From a bacterium (GTDB lineage: Bacteria; Zhuqueibacterota; QNDG01; JAFGCO01), in the NCBI GenBank assembly GCA_016930535.1, contig JAFGGN010000128.1, forward strand, positions 1 to 56,991: a DNA stretch of 56,991 nucleotides, in the 5' to 3' direction. Positions 41,549 to 50,033 of the stretch are shown here, one piece after another. The first letter of the stretch is position 1; each line of letters opens with the position of its first letter. The translations under genes and the position numbers were made by a program. The notes beneath the pieces are model-generated. The model was given only the letters and a program-made list of their open reading frames with translations. It did not search any database and had not been told where the DNA came from.

Positions 41549-43159
41549 TTACTTCTTGATATATTTTACTTTCATCATCGGCACAAAAGGTTTCTTTTCC
41601 GTAACCACATGGGCCTCTTTTTTGCCCACCTGAATTTCCGCATTCATGAGCGTATACCGGAAGGTCGGCCACCAGGAGACTTCGAGCCAGACTTTGTACG
41701 TTCCCTTCCCGACTTTTTTGCCCTCATGATCCGTCAGGTCCCAGATATAGGTATGCGTTCCCCAGTCGATGCTGGCCGAGGTGGTTCCGTCCGTTTCAAA
41801 ATTCGTGGATTCACCCCATTTGCGCAGGGTCACCTGTTTTTCCCTGGCGTGCCCGGCGAAACCGGAGATATAAACGGTCTTCACGAACCTGTCTTCGGCA
41901 TCCGTAATCCACAGCGCGGTCTGCGGGGCCAGCTCATCCATGAAACCGAGATGAAACGAAATGCGGACATGATCTCCGTCTGCTTTCCGATCCGGTCCCG
42001 ATTGCCTCATACCGTAATATTCGTAGATCTGGGCCGCGGACTGTGATGCCTGATCGGATTGCACCAGCTTGGCCCAGCAGGCGTTCCCCTTTTTCATATA
42101 GCCGAATCCAAGACCGAACATGGCTTCCTGCTTCACGGAATCCGGTACGGCTTCATCCCCGGTCAATTCTTCCAGTGCAGCCAGTCCCGCATCGATTTTG
42201 CCCACGAAAAACGGCATATATATACAGGAGAGCGCATATCGCAGCTTCAGCGTGTAATTATCCGGCATCAGCTGCACGCCCTTTTCCAGTTCCCGTACCA
42301 TATCGAAGGCGAGATGTGTGCGTGTATCCTGATTGTCGTATACCCTTTCATCATAATCGCCCGCCGCATCGCAGGAAACGGCCTGTATCAGCAAAAGCTG
42401 TGCATCGGCATTTTTTTCATCCAGGGCCATGACCTTTTCGAAGACGGTTCTTGCCTTTGCATATTTTTCCTGGGCCAGCAGGGACCGGCCCTGTTTCATC
42501 AGAAGTACGACATCCTTTGTTTCCGGGATATCCGGATCATTCTGCTGCAGGGTTGTATCTTTCACCTTGTCTTTTAATGCCTCGAGCCCCCGCTTCATGG
42601 CTTCGGCATGTTCGCCTTCCCCTGAAACGGTGAGACCGATTTTCCAGCAGATCTCGGCTTCACGGTACCGCTCCTGTTTCTGATATCCTTCACCCAGGTA
42701 TCTGTACACGGCCATTCTCGCAGATTCATTCTCCTTTGTCGGATTGGCCTCGAGAATGGACCTGGCCTTCTCGAGATGCTGAACCGACGGTTTCAGCTTG
42801 CCGAAAAACGGGGGGATCTGCATGCCCATGATGGCATAGGTCAGCCGGGCCTCGATATTGTTTTCATTCAGGAAAATGGCCTTGTCCAGGAACCCGAACG
42901 ATTCGGAGACTCCATTCATGGCCTCGTTCATTTTTCCGGCTTCAAAATCCTTACCCGACTTTTGGCCGACAGCCTGCCCCAGTTTCACAAAGATTTGATC
43001 GTTCACGGAATCTTTGGCTGCGGCCTGGCGCAGGAGACCGATGGCCTGGTCGAGATTGCCGGCGCCGATCAGGCTGTCCGCCCGGGAAAGGCAATCCGCT
43101 GCACCGGCTGTCGCCGCAGCCAGCAGCAGAACCATCAGACAAATCATTGCTCTTTTCAT
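41549..43159 (-). CDS. Secreted TPR protein with a DUF2271-like C-terminal domain
   Basis: 536 residues from the ATG at 43159; GGAGG lies nine bases upstream, whereas an upstream GTG would abut it. Signal peptide (1-22, 'MVLLLAAATAGA'). Several TPR-type repeats (about 25-330: 'NLDQAIGLLRQAAAKDSVN', 'YAKARTVFEKVMALDEKNAD', 'YREAEICWKIGL') are followed by a DUF2271-type beta domain (about 390-510: 'LAPQTALWITDAEDRFVKTV', 'VTLRKWGE', 'THTYIWDLTDHEGKKVGKG'). DUF2271 proteins occur near thioredoxin and FMN-binding periplasmic proteins; no enzyme function is known to me. The gene is third after hisS and the CPBP gene and ends at the bidirectional terminator. Confidence 0.75.
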   Translation of the reverse strand: MKRAMICLMVLLLAAATAGAADCLSRADSLIGAGNLDQAIGLLRQAAAKDSVNDQIFVKLGQAVGQKSGKDFEAGKMNEAMNGVSESFGFLDKAIFLNENNIEARLTYAIMGMQIPPFFGKLKPSVQHLEKARSILEANPTKENESARMAVYRYLGEGYQKQERYREAEICWKIGLTVSGEGEHAEAMKRGLEALKDKVKDTTLQQNDPDIPETKDVVLLMKQGRSLLAQEKYAKARTVFEKVMALDEKNADAQLLLIQAVSCDAAGDYDERVYDNQDTRTHLAFDMVRELEKGVQLMPDNYTLKLRYALSCIYMPFFVGKIDAGLAALEELTGDEAVPDSVKQEAMFGLGFGYMKKGNACWAKLVQSDQASQSAAQIYEYYGMRQSGPDRKADGDHVRISFHLGFMDELAPQTALWITDAEDRFVKTVYISGFAGHAREKQVTLRKWGESTNFETDGTTSASIDWGTHTYIWDLTDHEGKKVGKGTYKVWLEVSWWPTFRYTLMNAEIQVGKKEAHVVTEKKPFVPMMKVKYIKK

Positions 43160-43238
43160 CTTCTTCACCCTCCATATTCAACTGTGGTTTGGATTTTTCC
43201 TGTATACGGAATGAACGCGACTTTTGTTCGGTTTTTTT

Positions 43239-44006
43239 TCAGGTGCGGTTGTACAACGCCTTCATGCAGCCATAAACCATGACGATACTGAGTATGATCC
43301 AGACGGGGGACACATGACCGTGCATTTCATATTTTGAAATCAGGGATGCCGGACTATTGGCAAATACGAGAGCGAGGGAATTGACGACACCGTGCATGAC
43401 CATGGACGGGTAAACGCTCCCCGTTCTCCATGACAACACGCCGAGCAGAACGCCCATGGTCACATACTCGACAACGAACCAGGGCTGAAAATGCAGGAGG
43501 GCGAAAACCAGGGCAGTGCCGATCACGGCCCGTGTGACACTGAAATACGTTTCCATGACATTCTGAAAAAAACCACGAAACAGCAGCTCCTCGGATACCG
43601 AAGCGATTAAAACCGCACCAAGAAACAAGATCACACCTTCCGGAAAGGAGTGCCACTGCATGGTCTCCAGCAGATTCGATATCAGTTCCTCATCCATGGG
43701 CACCACGATTTGCAGCAGCCGGTTCAGTTCATCGATGAGAATCCCGATACCCAGACCGATGAAGGCGCTCAGCATCATAACGACCGGCGAAACGGCCTTC
43801 ATCCGGCAGCTTGTTTTGATCGAAAGACCGTGTTTCCTGAGAAAAAGAAAAACCGGAAGAACGAGGAGAATTTCCACCACAACGATGCCCGTTTTTCCCA
43901 GCAGGTAACCGCTGAGCAGGGCCGAGGCCAGAAACAGGACGAATGTGACAAAGAGTATCCAGAAGGCCTGGAAAAGGGTCGGTTCCCGGTTATCCGTTTG
44001 GATCAT
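43239..44006 (-). CDS. CPBP family intramembrane protease (CAAX prenyl protease 2 / Abi-like)
   Basis: 255 residues with seven to eight hydrophobic segments. The CPBP motifs are present: the double glutamate 'SVSEELLFRGFFQNVME' (EExxxR type), 'ALLHFQPWFVVEYVTMGVLL' with a conserved His, and 'SVYPSMVMHGVVNSLALVF' with a third. These residues form the glutamate/His active site of CAAX-type proteases in the membrane. Bacterial members process unknown peptides, sometimes bacteriocins. The start overlaps the hisS stop by four bases (ATGA), so translation is coupled, which is odd for such a pair but common in compact genomes. Confidence 0.9.
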   Translation of the reverse strand: MIQTDNREPTLFQAFWILFVTFVLFLASALLSGYLLGKTGIVVVEILLVLPVFLFLRKHGLSIKTSCRMKAVSPVVMMLSAFIGLGIGILIDELNRLLQIVVPMDEELISNLLETMQWHSFPEGVILFLGAVLIASVSEELLFRGFFQNVMETYFSVTRAVIGTALVFALLHFQPWFVVEYVTMGVLLGVLSWRTGSVYPSMVMHGVVNSLALVFANSPASLISKYEMHGHVSPVWIILSIVMVYGCMKALYNRT

Positions 44007-45274
44007 CGGCCGTGTTCCGTGATATACCGGATCAGCTGGTCCCCCTGTATGGTTTCCTGATCACCTGTTTCCATATGCTTGATCAGAACTGAACTGCTGC
44101 CGAGCTCCGTATCCCCCAGCGTGACCACATACCGTGCCTGCCTCCGGTTTGCTTCCCGGAACTGGGCCTTGAAACTCCGGCCGCCCAGGCCCACCAGACC
44201 GGCGATGCCGCTGTCCCGCAATCCGGACAGATAGATCAGTGCCTGTTTCTGGGCTTCCTGATGCTGGCAGGCAAAATAGATCACGGGTCCCGGCAGTCCG
44301 GGAACGGGAATTTGCTGCTGCTGCATCATCATGACAATACGCTCCAGCCCGGCGGCGAATCCGACGGACGGTGTCGGCTGACCACCGAGAAGCTCGATCA
44401 GCCCGTCATAGCGCCCGCCGCCGCATACGGCGTTCTGTGATCCGATACCCTCGGCCCATACCTCGAATACGGTTTTTGTATAATAATCGAGACCGCGGAC
44501 CAGACGATGGTTCAGCGTGTATGGCCTGTTCAGGCTGTCCAGGTACAGGCATAATGCTTTGAAATGACGGTTGCATTCATCACACAGATGCTGAACGATC
44601 GGCGGCGCTCCGGCGATGACGGGCTGGCACATGTCCTGTTTGCAGTCGAGCAGCCGCAGCGGATTCTTGTCGAGCCTTTTTTTGCAGTCCTCACAGAGCT
44701 GCGCCGTGTGTCCGCGGTAATAATCGACCAGGCGCCCCAGATAGACGGGACGGCATTCAGGGCAGCCGATACTGTTCAGTTGAAAACTGAGTTTCTGAAA
44801 TCCAAGTCTTTGGTACAGGCGGAAGGCCATGTCCATGATTTCAAAATCGAGAACCGGATCCTTGTCGCCGATGGCCTCGGCATTGAACTGATGAAACTGC
44901 CTGAAGCGGCCCGACTGCGGTCTCTCGTACCGGAACACGGGACCCGTGGACCACACTTTGACCGGCGTCGGCAGGCTCGACATGCCGTTTTGAATATAGG
45001 AACGGATCACGCCGGCCGTGAATTCGGGTCTGAGCGTGATTGAATTCTGTCCCTTGTCCGTGAATGTGTACATTTCCTTTTCGACAATATCCGTGGCCTC
45101 TCCCACGCCTCTTTGAAAAAGCGCGGTTTCCTCGAATACCGGCACATCGAGTCTCGCGTACTGATATACATCCGTGATCTCCCTGATCACTGCGTTCAGA
45201 TGTGCCCAGTACGGCTGTTCTTCGGGTAAAATATCGCGCGTGCCCTTGGGAAGCTGGAAAGCTGTTTTTGCCAT
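44003..45274 (-). CDS. hisS: Histidyl-tRNA synthetase
   Basis: 423 residues, normal length. Class II motifs are visible: 'LPKGTRDILPEE' (start), motif 2 'VFRYERPQSGRFRQFHQFNAE', and the His-specific 'LVRGLDYYTKTVFE' and 'GGRYDGLIELLGG', with motif 3 at 'VGFAAGLERIVM'. The Cys-rich insertion 'CPECRPVYLG...LCEDCKKRL...LDCK' is normal for this bacterial group. The anticodon-binding domain ends it. No T-box leader was seen upstream. First gene of a three-gene minus-strand run. Confidence 0.98.
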   Translation of the reverse strand: MAKTAFQLPKGTRDILPEEQPYWAHLNAVIREITDVYQYARLDVPVFEETALFQRGVGEATDIVEKEMYTFTDKGQNSITLRPEFTAGVIRSYIQNGMSSLPTPVKVWSTGPVFRYERPQSGRFRQFHQFNAEAIGDKDPVLDFEIMDMAFRLYQRLGFQKLSFQLNSIGCPECRPVYLGRLVDYYRGHTAQLCEDCKKRLDKNPLRLLDCKQDMCQPVIAGAPPIVQHLCDECNRHFKALCLYLDSLNRPYTLNHRLVRGLDYYTKTVFEVWAEGIGSQNAVCGGGRYDGLIELLGGQPTPSVGFAAGLERIVMMMQQQQIPVPGLPGPVIYFACQHQEAQKQALIYLSGLRDSGIAGLVGLGGRSFKAQFREANRRQARYVVTLGDTELGSSSVLIKHMETGDQETIQGDQLIRYITEHGR

Positions 45275-45655
45275 GAAATGACCTGTCGGATGTTTGTTTG
45301 TTTAATGATCTTCGAAAGGCGGAACCGAAACGGACCGCAATTGTAATCACGGACAATCGTATCTGTTTATAACGTATTTAATATAGAAGTTTTCCGTCAA
45401 GATGCAAAGCTTTTTTAAGAACAAAGACCTAAGAACAAAGACCAAAGAGGTGCAACGCGGACAGCAGTGTCGTTTTATCGGAACGTGAAACGGTGAGATG
45501 AGAAACGGAGAAACGGAGAAAAAGATTAAAGAAACAGGATTAAAGAATAAAGACCAAAAAAGATGGTCATTGGGTCTATTGGGTCGTTGAGTCTGTTGGG
45601 TCAAAAGCAAGATTAAAGATTAAAGATTTAAGAATAAAGACCAAAGATAAAAAAA

Positions 45656-45786
45656 GCCCCGTAGGGGCGGTATATTTATAGCCTTGAAGATTCAACACAT
45701 AATGGTAGTCCCGTAGGGACGTAATATTTTTAGAAGCCGTAGGGACGTAATATTTTTAGAAGCCGGTAGGGACGTAATCTTTATCG
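45656..45786. repeat. Palindrome-headed repeat family (about four copies)
   Basis: Units of about 26 bases, GTAGGGACGTAATATTTTTA then GAAGCC, at about 45713, 45739 and 45767, plus a diverged copy at 45661. Two have full palindromic heads: GCCCC-GTA-GGGGC (45656-45668) and GTCCC-GTA-GGGAC (45708-45720). The second base pair is C-G in one and T-A in the other, so the stem is kept by paired changes. Confidence 0.8.
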
Positions 45787-45880
45787 TTTGTAATTTGTTG
45801 CTTGTGATTTATTTGTTTTTTGGAATTTGTTTTTTGTGATTTACCGCGGTCCGCCGTCCGCGGTCCGCCGTCCGCGGTCC

Positions 45881-46005
45881 TGGATTGTATCTCCGTTTCT
45901 CCACGTCTCCGTTTCTCCGAAGCATTGGCGGTCCGCCGTCCGCGGTCCTGGATTGTATCTCCGTTTCTCCACGTCTCCGTTTCTCCGAAGCATTGGCGGT
46001 CCGCG
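45881..46005. repeat. Tandem repeat of 68-bp period
   Basis: The segment beginning TGGATTGTATCTCCGTTTCT at 45881 recurs at 45949 with the same following bases (through ...GAAGCATTGGCGG), then diverges. It is embedded in CCGCGGTCCGCCGT-type GC words from 45846 on. Confidence 0.8.
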
Positions 46006-46032
46006 GTCCTGCCGTCCGCGGTCAATGCTTTT

Positions 46033-46068
46033 ACCCATACACCCATATACCCATATACCCATACACCC
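46033..46068. repeat. Octamer microsatellite
   Basis: ACCCATAC/ACCCATAT repeated about 4.5 times in direct order. Confidence 0.9.
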
Positions 46069-46087
46069 TTCTACTGCGAATCTTTTC

Positions 46088-46116
46088 TTGACCTTTGTCG
46101 TTAAATATACTAAATT
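46088..46116 (+). promoter_or_regulatory. Promoter of the carbamoyltransferase gene
   Basis: TTGACC, 17 bases, TAAATT, 51 bases before the ATG at 46168. Confidence 0.6.
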
Positions 46117-46167
46117 GAGAATCCTTGTGTTACAGGTAACGACTTCATTATTATAGGGTAGGATTGC

Positions 46168-47985
46168 ATGAACATACTGGGAATTTCCGCTTTTTATCAT
46201 GACAGTGCAGCCTGTCTCGTTCAGGACGGGCAGATCACGGCTGCGGCGCAGGAGGAACGGTTTACACGCAAAAAACATGACCACTCCTTTCCCAAAAATG
46301 CCGTGAATTTCTGCATCAGGCACGCGGGCCTCACCACGGATCAGGTCGATATCGTGGCTTTTTATGACAAACCCTTCATCAAGTTCGAGCGCATCCTTGA
46401 AACCTACATGGCCTATGCGCCCATCGGTATACAGTCTTTCATCAAAGCCATGCCGTTGTGGATCAAGGAAAAACTCTGGATGAAGGAATATATCAAGAAA
46501 GAACTGAATTACGAGGGAAAGATCATTTTCCCCGAACATCATGAATCCCATGCAGCCTCGGCCTTCTTTCCGTCCCCGTACCAGGAGGCGGCCTTCATCA
46601 CCATGGACGGTGTGGGAGAATGGGCCACGGCCAGCTATGGCACGGGCAGGGACAATGAAATCGAGATTTACGCGGATATACGGTTCCCGCATTCCCTGGG
46701 CCTGCTTTACTCGGCATTTACCTATTACACGGGATTCAAGGTCAATTCCGGGGAATACAAGGTCATGGGGCTCGCCCCGTACGGTGAGCCGAAATTCAGG
46801 GACCTGATTCTTTCCGAGCTGATCGACCTGAAAGAAGACGGCTCCTTTAAAATGAACATGAAGTATTTCAATTACTGCGCGGGACTGACCATGACGAACC
46901 GGAAATTCGACAGGCTGTTCGGCGGCCCTCCGCGCAGACCGGAAACCCGTCTGACCCAGAGAGATATGGACCTGGCCCGTTCCGTTCAGGATGTCACCGA
47001 AGAGGTCATGATGCGCATGGCCCGGCACGTGCACAAGGAAACCGGACTGAAAAATCTGTGTCTGGCAGGCGGCGTGGCCCTGAACTGTGTGGGAAACGGT
47101 AAAATCCTGCGTGAAGGTCCCTTTGAAAATATATGGATTCAGCCCGCCGCAGGCGATGCCGGCGGCGCCCTGGGTGCGGCCCTGTTCGCGTGGTATCAGG
47201 TTCTGGGCAATCCGCGCCAGTCGGACAATGTACACGATGTGCAGAGCGGCTCGTACCTCGGCCCTGAATACGGAGAGGACGCGATCGAAGCGTACCTGAA
47301 GGAAAACGACATCCCCTACACAAAGCTGAAAGAGAATGAAATACCCGAAAAAATCGCGGATCTGATCGCGGATGAAAAGGTAATCGGCTGGTTCCAGGGC
47401 CGTATGGAATTCGGACCCCGTGCACTGGGCGGACGGTCCATTATCGGCGATGCACGGTCGCCGAAAATGCAGGAAATCATGAACCTGAAGATCAAGTTCC
47501 GGGAAAGTTTCCGGCCCTTCGCACCCTCGGTCACGATCGACAAGGTTTCCGATTATTTCGAACTCGACCGCGAAAGTCCGTACATGCTGCTCGTGGCCCC
47601 GGTACGCAAGGAAATCCGCCGTGAAATGACATCCGATGAAAACAGCTATTTCGGCCTGGAAAAACTGCACGTGGTCCGGTCCTCGGTGCCCGCGATCACG
47701 CATGTGGATTACTCGGCGCGTGTTCAGACCGTGAATCCGGACACACATCCCCTGTATTACCAAATGATTCAGACATTCGATAAAAAATACAAATGCCCCG
47801 TCATCATCAATACGTCGTTCAACGTACGCGGAGAGCCCATCGTATGCGCGCCGCATGATGCCTACCTTTGCTTTATGCGTACCAATATGGATTACCTGAT
47901 TATGGGTTCGTATCTTCTTGAAAAAACGGATCAGAAGCCGCTGGACAAGGACATCGACTGGCTGAAAGAATTCGAACTGGATTAG
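46168..47985 (+). CDS. NodU/CmcH/SxtI family O-carbamoyltransferase
   Basis: 605 residues, full length. The N-terminal half has the Kae1-like ASKHA fold: 'MNILGISAFYHDSAACLVQDG', split before the turn, 'AAQEERFTRKKHDHSFP', 'PEHHESHAASAFFPSPY' (metal-binding His), 'TMDGVGEWATASYG' and 'KVMGLAPYGEP'. 'CLAGGVALNCVGNGKI' and 'QPAAGDAGGALGAALFAW' complete it. The C-terminal YrdC-like part includes 'GRMEFGPRALGGRSIIGDAR' and 'CPVIINTSFNVRGEPIVC'. Family members make carbamoyl-adenylate from carbamoyl phosphate and ATP and put the carbamoyl group on sugars, antibiotics or toxins. The SxtJ-like gene nine bases downstream is the usual partner. The acceptor is unknown. Confidence 0.95.
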   Translation: MNILGISAFYHDSAACLVQDGQITAAAQEERFTRKKHDHSFPKNAVNFCIRHAGLTTDQVDIVAFYDKPFIKFERILETYMAYAPIGIQSFIKAMPLWIKEKLWMKEYIKKELNYEGKIIFPEHHESHAASAFFPSPYQEAAFITMDGVGEWATASYGTGRDNEIEIYADIRFPHSLGLLYSAFTYYTGFKVNSGEYKVMGLAPYGEPKFRDLILSELIDLKEDGSFKMNMKYFNYCAGLTMTNRKFDRLFGGPPRRPETRLTQRDMDLARSVQDVTEEVMMRMARHVHKETGLKNLCLAGGVALNCVGNGKILREGPFENIWIQPAAGDAGGALGAALFAWYQVLGNPRQSDNVHDVQSGSYLGPEYGEDAIEAYLKENDIPYTKLKENEIPEKIADLIADEKVIGWFQGRMEFGPRALGGRSIIGDARSPKMQEIMNLKIKFRESFRPFAPSVTIDKVSDYFELDRESPYMLLVAPVRKEIRREMTSDENSYFGLEKLHVVRSSVPAITHVDYSARVQTVNPDTHPLYYQMIQTFDKKYKCPVIINTSFNVRGEPIVCAPHDAYLCFMRTNMDYLIMGSYLLEKTDQKPLDKDIDWLKEFELD

Positions 47986-47994
47986 GAGCGTACC

Positions 47995-48414
47995 GTGAGT
48001 ATCATCGACGATTTTAAAAAGATAAAAAGCGATAAAAAAGAACTTCGCAAATTCGGAATCACCGTGGGCATCATCGTGGGAATTCTGGGCACCTATGTGT
48101 TTCTGAGGCACAGGCCGAATTATCTGATTCTGTGGATCATATCGGCCGGATGCCTCGTTCCCGCTTTCGTGTTTCCCGCCGTACTGTGGCCCTTCCATAA
48201 AATATGGATCAGTCTGTCCATCGTGCTGGGATTCATCATGACACGGGTAATTCTGAGCATCCTGTTCTATGTGATCATGACACCCCTCAGTCTCATTTCA
48301 CGCCTGTTTGGAAAGGACTATCTGGACTGCAAATGGAATCCGCAGGCGGAATCCTACTGGAATATCCGGGAAGAGCGCAAAAAGGAAACATCCGGCTACG
48401 AAAATCAGTATTAA
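47995..48414 (+). CDS. SxtJ-like membrane protein, partner of the carbamoyltransferase
   Basis: 139 residues with a GTG start at 47995 and TAGGAG upstream. Two or three membrane segments ('FGITVGIIVGILGTYVFL', 'ILWIISAGCLVPAFVFPAVL', 'ISLSIVLGFIMTRVILSILF') are followed by the family tail 'MTPLSLISRLFGKDYL' and 'ESYWNIREERK'. SxtJ proteins almost always follow an SxtI-type carbamoyltransferase; their task is unknown but membrane tethering of the reaction is plausible. In many genomes a short DUF5989 protein is the third member; none is present in the 39 bases before the next gene. Confidence 0.85.
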   Translation: MSIIDDFKKIKSDKKELRKFGITVGIIVGILGTYVFLRHRPNYLILWIISAGCLVPAFVFPAVLWPFHKIWISLSIVLGFIMTRVILSILFYVIMTPLSLISRLFGKDYLDCKWNPQAESYWNIREERKKETSGYENQY

Positions 48415-48453
48415 TATTGAGTCCACCCTTATATAAAAATTGCAGGAGGGAAA

Positions 48454-49206
48454 ATGAAACGGAATGGTTGGGTTTTAATGCTGTGTAGCATGATGCTCCC
48501 GTTACTGGCCATGGCACAGTCGCCGGTATTCAGTGTCCGCATCGGGCCCGTCATGCAGGCTTCACAAATAGGCTTTCAATACGGTTCCCTGCAGCCCTAT
48601 GTCGGGATCGATTATGTATCGGCCGGTCTGGATGCGACCATCGACGAGTCCTATTCCATACGCATGGATGATGTTTCACCGTTTATGCCCATCGATAACA
48701 ACTCGATGACCCTGGAGGGAAGCGTACGCATCCTGATGCCGCATGCCGGTGTCCGTTATTATCTGAACACCAATGTCACCAAACCGTATGTATTTGCCGG
48801 TATTTTCAAGGCATTTCCTTCGATCGACGGAAAAGTCAAGTACAGTTATACATATTACAACGAAGAAGGCCTCGTGGATTATTCGGCTTCGGGCACTGAA
48901 AAGCTGGATAAAAACACCAGGGAACTGATCGAGGACATGCTCGGTGTATGGGGCCTGAATTTTGGATTCGGCGCCGAATACACGGTCAACGAGCATTTCA
49001 GCGTCGGTGGCGAATTCGGTTTTAAAATGGCCAGAACATCCGTCGATAATACGGCTGAAGAACTGATCACATCGGATGATTATTATTACTATTATTATTA
49101 TTACAGCAACTATCCTGATGCGGCATTGCGAAGCGTAACCGATACGGACGCCAACGTGGGCCTGACGTTCAGTCATGCCTCGGTCTGCCTGAATTTTCAT
49201 TTCTAG
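48454..49206 (+). CDS. Outer-membrane beta-barrel-like protein with a polytyrosine loop
   Basis: 250 residues, signal peptide (1-22, 'CSMMLPLLAMAQ'). Alternating strands ('YVGIDYVSAGLDATID', 'MPHAGVRYYLN', 'PYVFAGIFKAFPS', 'WGLNFGFGAEYTVNEHFS') and a C-terminal phenylalanine ('ASVCLNFHF') suggest an eight-strand OmpA/OmpW-like barrel. A loop 'DDYYYYYYYYSNY' near residue 210 is encoded by TAT/TAC repeats (49078-49104). GCAGGAGGG forms the ribosome site, 39 bases after sxtJ, so it may share the operon. No function is assigned. Confidence 0.75.
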   Translation: MKRNGWVLMLCSMMLPLLAMAQSPVFSVRIGPVMQASQIGFQYGSLQPYVGIDYVSAGLDATIDESYSIRMDDVSPFMPIDNNSMTLEGSVRILMPHAGVRYYLNTNVTKPYVFAGIFKAFPSIDGKVKYSYTYYNEEGLVDYSASGTEKLDKNTRELIEDMLGVWGLNFGFGAEYTVNEHFSVGGEFGFKMARTSVDNTAEELITSDDYYYYYYYYSNYPDAALRSVTDTDANVGLTFSHASVCLNFHF

Positions 49207-49231
49207 AGTTCAAACGGGAATCAGTTGCGAT

Positions 49232-49323
49232 CGTGAAACGGAGAACCGGAGACGGGGAGAATCGGAGAATGAAAAACATCTTTTTTTCTCCGTTTCTCAA
49301 TCTCTCCGAAGCTCCGTTTCACG
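49232..49323. repeat. Intergenic island III: 38-nt imperfect inverted repeat
   Basis: Arms 49232-49269 and 49286-49323 match at 30 of 38 positions and begin CGTGAAACGGAG. The loop is 16 bases ending in a T run. It is built from the same GGAGAAACGGAGA words as island II and lies between convergent genes, so it could also end transcription. Right of it, 49350-49380 holds CCCAACGGGCCC/CAACGACCCC words, the reverse complement of words in island II. Confidence 0.8.
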
Positions 49324-49391
49324 TTCCGTTCTGCACATATTTAATCCTGGTCCGCACCCAACGGGCCCAAAAGCCTCAACGACCCCAGGAC

Positions 49392-49976
49392 CTAAAAGTT
49401 TCCAAACTTCAGCATCAGCATGCTGGACACACCGCTGATTTCCGATGTTGAAAAATCATCCAGATCGACACCCATGGCCAGCCGGTATCCGGCGCCGATA
49501 TTGAGCCGCAACCATTTCAGTATATTCACTTCGATATTCGCGATGGGTTCGACAATATAGATTCTGTCGTCTTCCACGGTTTCATCCGGATCCCTGGTGT
49601 TCAGCCAGACATTGCCCGTACCGATAAAAAGATGAGCTGTCCAGTGCACCAGTTTGTCCGATTCATGGATATATTCCATTTCAAAGCCGCCGTAATTGAG
49701 GGAAAGATACAGCGGTTTTCCGTTTTCATCGGTGCGGTCGGCCCTGATATCGGACATGAGATGATATCCTCCGCCTCCGATCACGAAGGTATGATTGATG
49801 ATCCATCCGCCGCGGCCGCCGTACAGAATACCAGCCTCTCCGTTCAGCGATGTGACTTTCCAGGCCGGACCGCCAAATCCGCCGCTGTGTATTTCACCGC
49901 CCGCAAGGGTTTGCTCCTGACCGGCACAGGGAAGCACGATCATCAGGACAATCAGAATCAGGGATGCATTTTTCAT
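49392..49976 (-). CDS. Hypothetical exported beta-rich protein
   Basis: 194 residues from the ATG at 49976, preceded by AGGAGGAAGATT. Signal peptide ('LILIVLMIVLPCAGQ'). The remainder has glycine- and aromatic-rich strands ('GGFGGPAWKVTSLNGEAGIL', 'WIINHTFVIGGGGYHLM', 'VNILKWLRLNIGAGYRLAMG') and ends 'MLMLKFGNF', a barrel-type terminal aromatic. It resembles small outer-membrane barrels of Bacteroidota-like organisms in style, but I do not recognise a family. It faces island III at its 3' end. Confidence 0.65.
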   Translation of the reverse strand: MKNASLILIVLMIVLPCAGQEQTLAGGEIHSGGFGGPAWKVTSLNGEAGILYGGRGGWIINHTFVIGGGGYHLMSDIRADRTDENGKPLYLSLNYGGFEMEYIHESDKLVHWTAHLFIGTGNVWLNTRDPDETVEDDRIYIVEPIANIEVNILKWLRLNIGAGYRLAMGVDLDDFSTSEISGVSSMLMLKFGNF

Positions 49977-50033
49977 AATCTTCCTCCTCATCTCATCATT
50001 TTTTATGAATTATTCCTGTATTTGCGTCATGCT

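Larger units (their letters stand above)
45275..46167. other. Intergenic island II: 893 bases of mixed low-complexity repeats
   Basis: No credible gene. From left to right it holds purine-rich words (AAGAACAAAGACC, TTAAAGAATAAAGACC) at 45415-45650 mixed with GAAACGGAGAAACGGAGA and short GGGTCGTTGAGTC-type units. A palindromic repeat family follows (45656-45786), then GC-rich words and a 68-bp tandem repeat (45846-46025), an 8-base microsatellite (46033-46068) and a promoter (46088-46116). Confidence 0.75.

Noticed and set aside
45275..45400. T-box riboswitch before hisS
   Set aside because: No T-box consensus or antiterminator hairpin could be seen.
45656..46025. CRISPR array
   Set aside because: Repeats are unequal in length, directly abutting and without unique spacers of regular size; no cas gene nearby.
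45820..46156. Short plus-strand frames over the 68-bp repeats
   Set aside because: They exist only because the repeat lacks stops; peptide composition is repetitive and there is no ribosome site.
45841..48198. Long minus-strand open frame of 785 codons
   Set aside because: It is antisense to the well-recognised carbamoyltransferase gene, has no family features and ends inside the tandem repeats.
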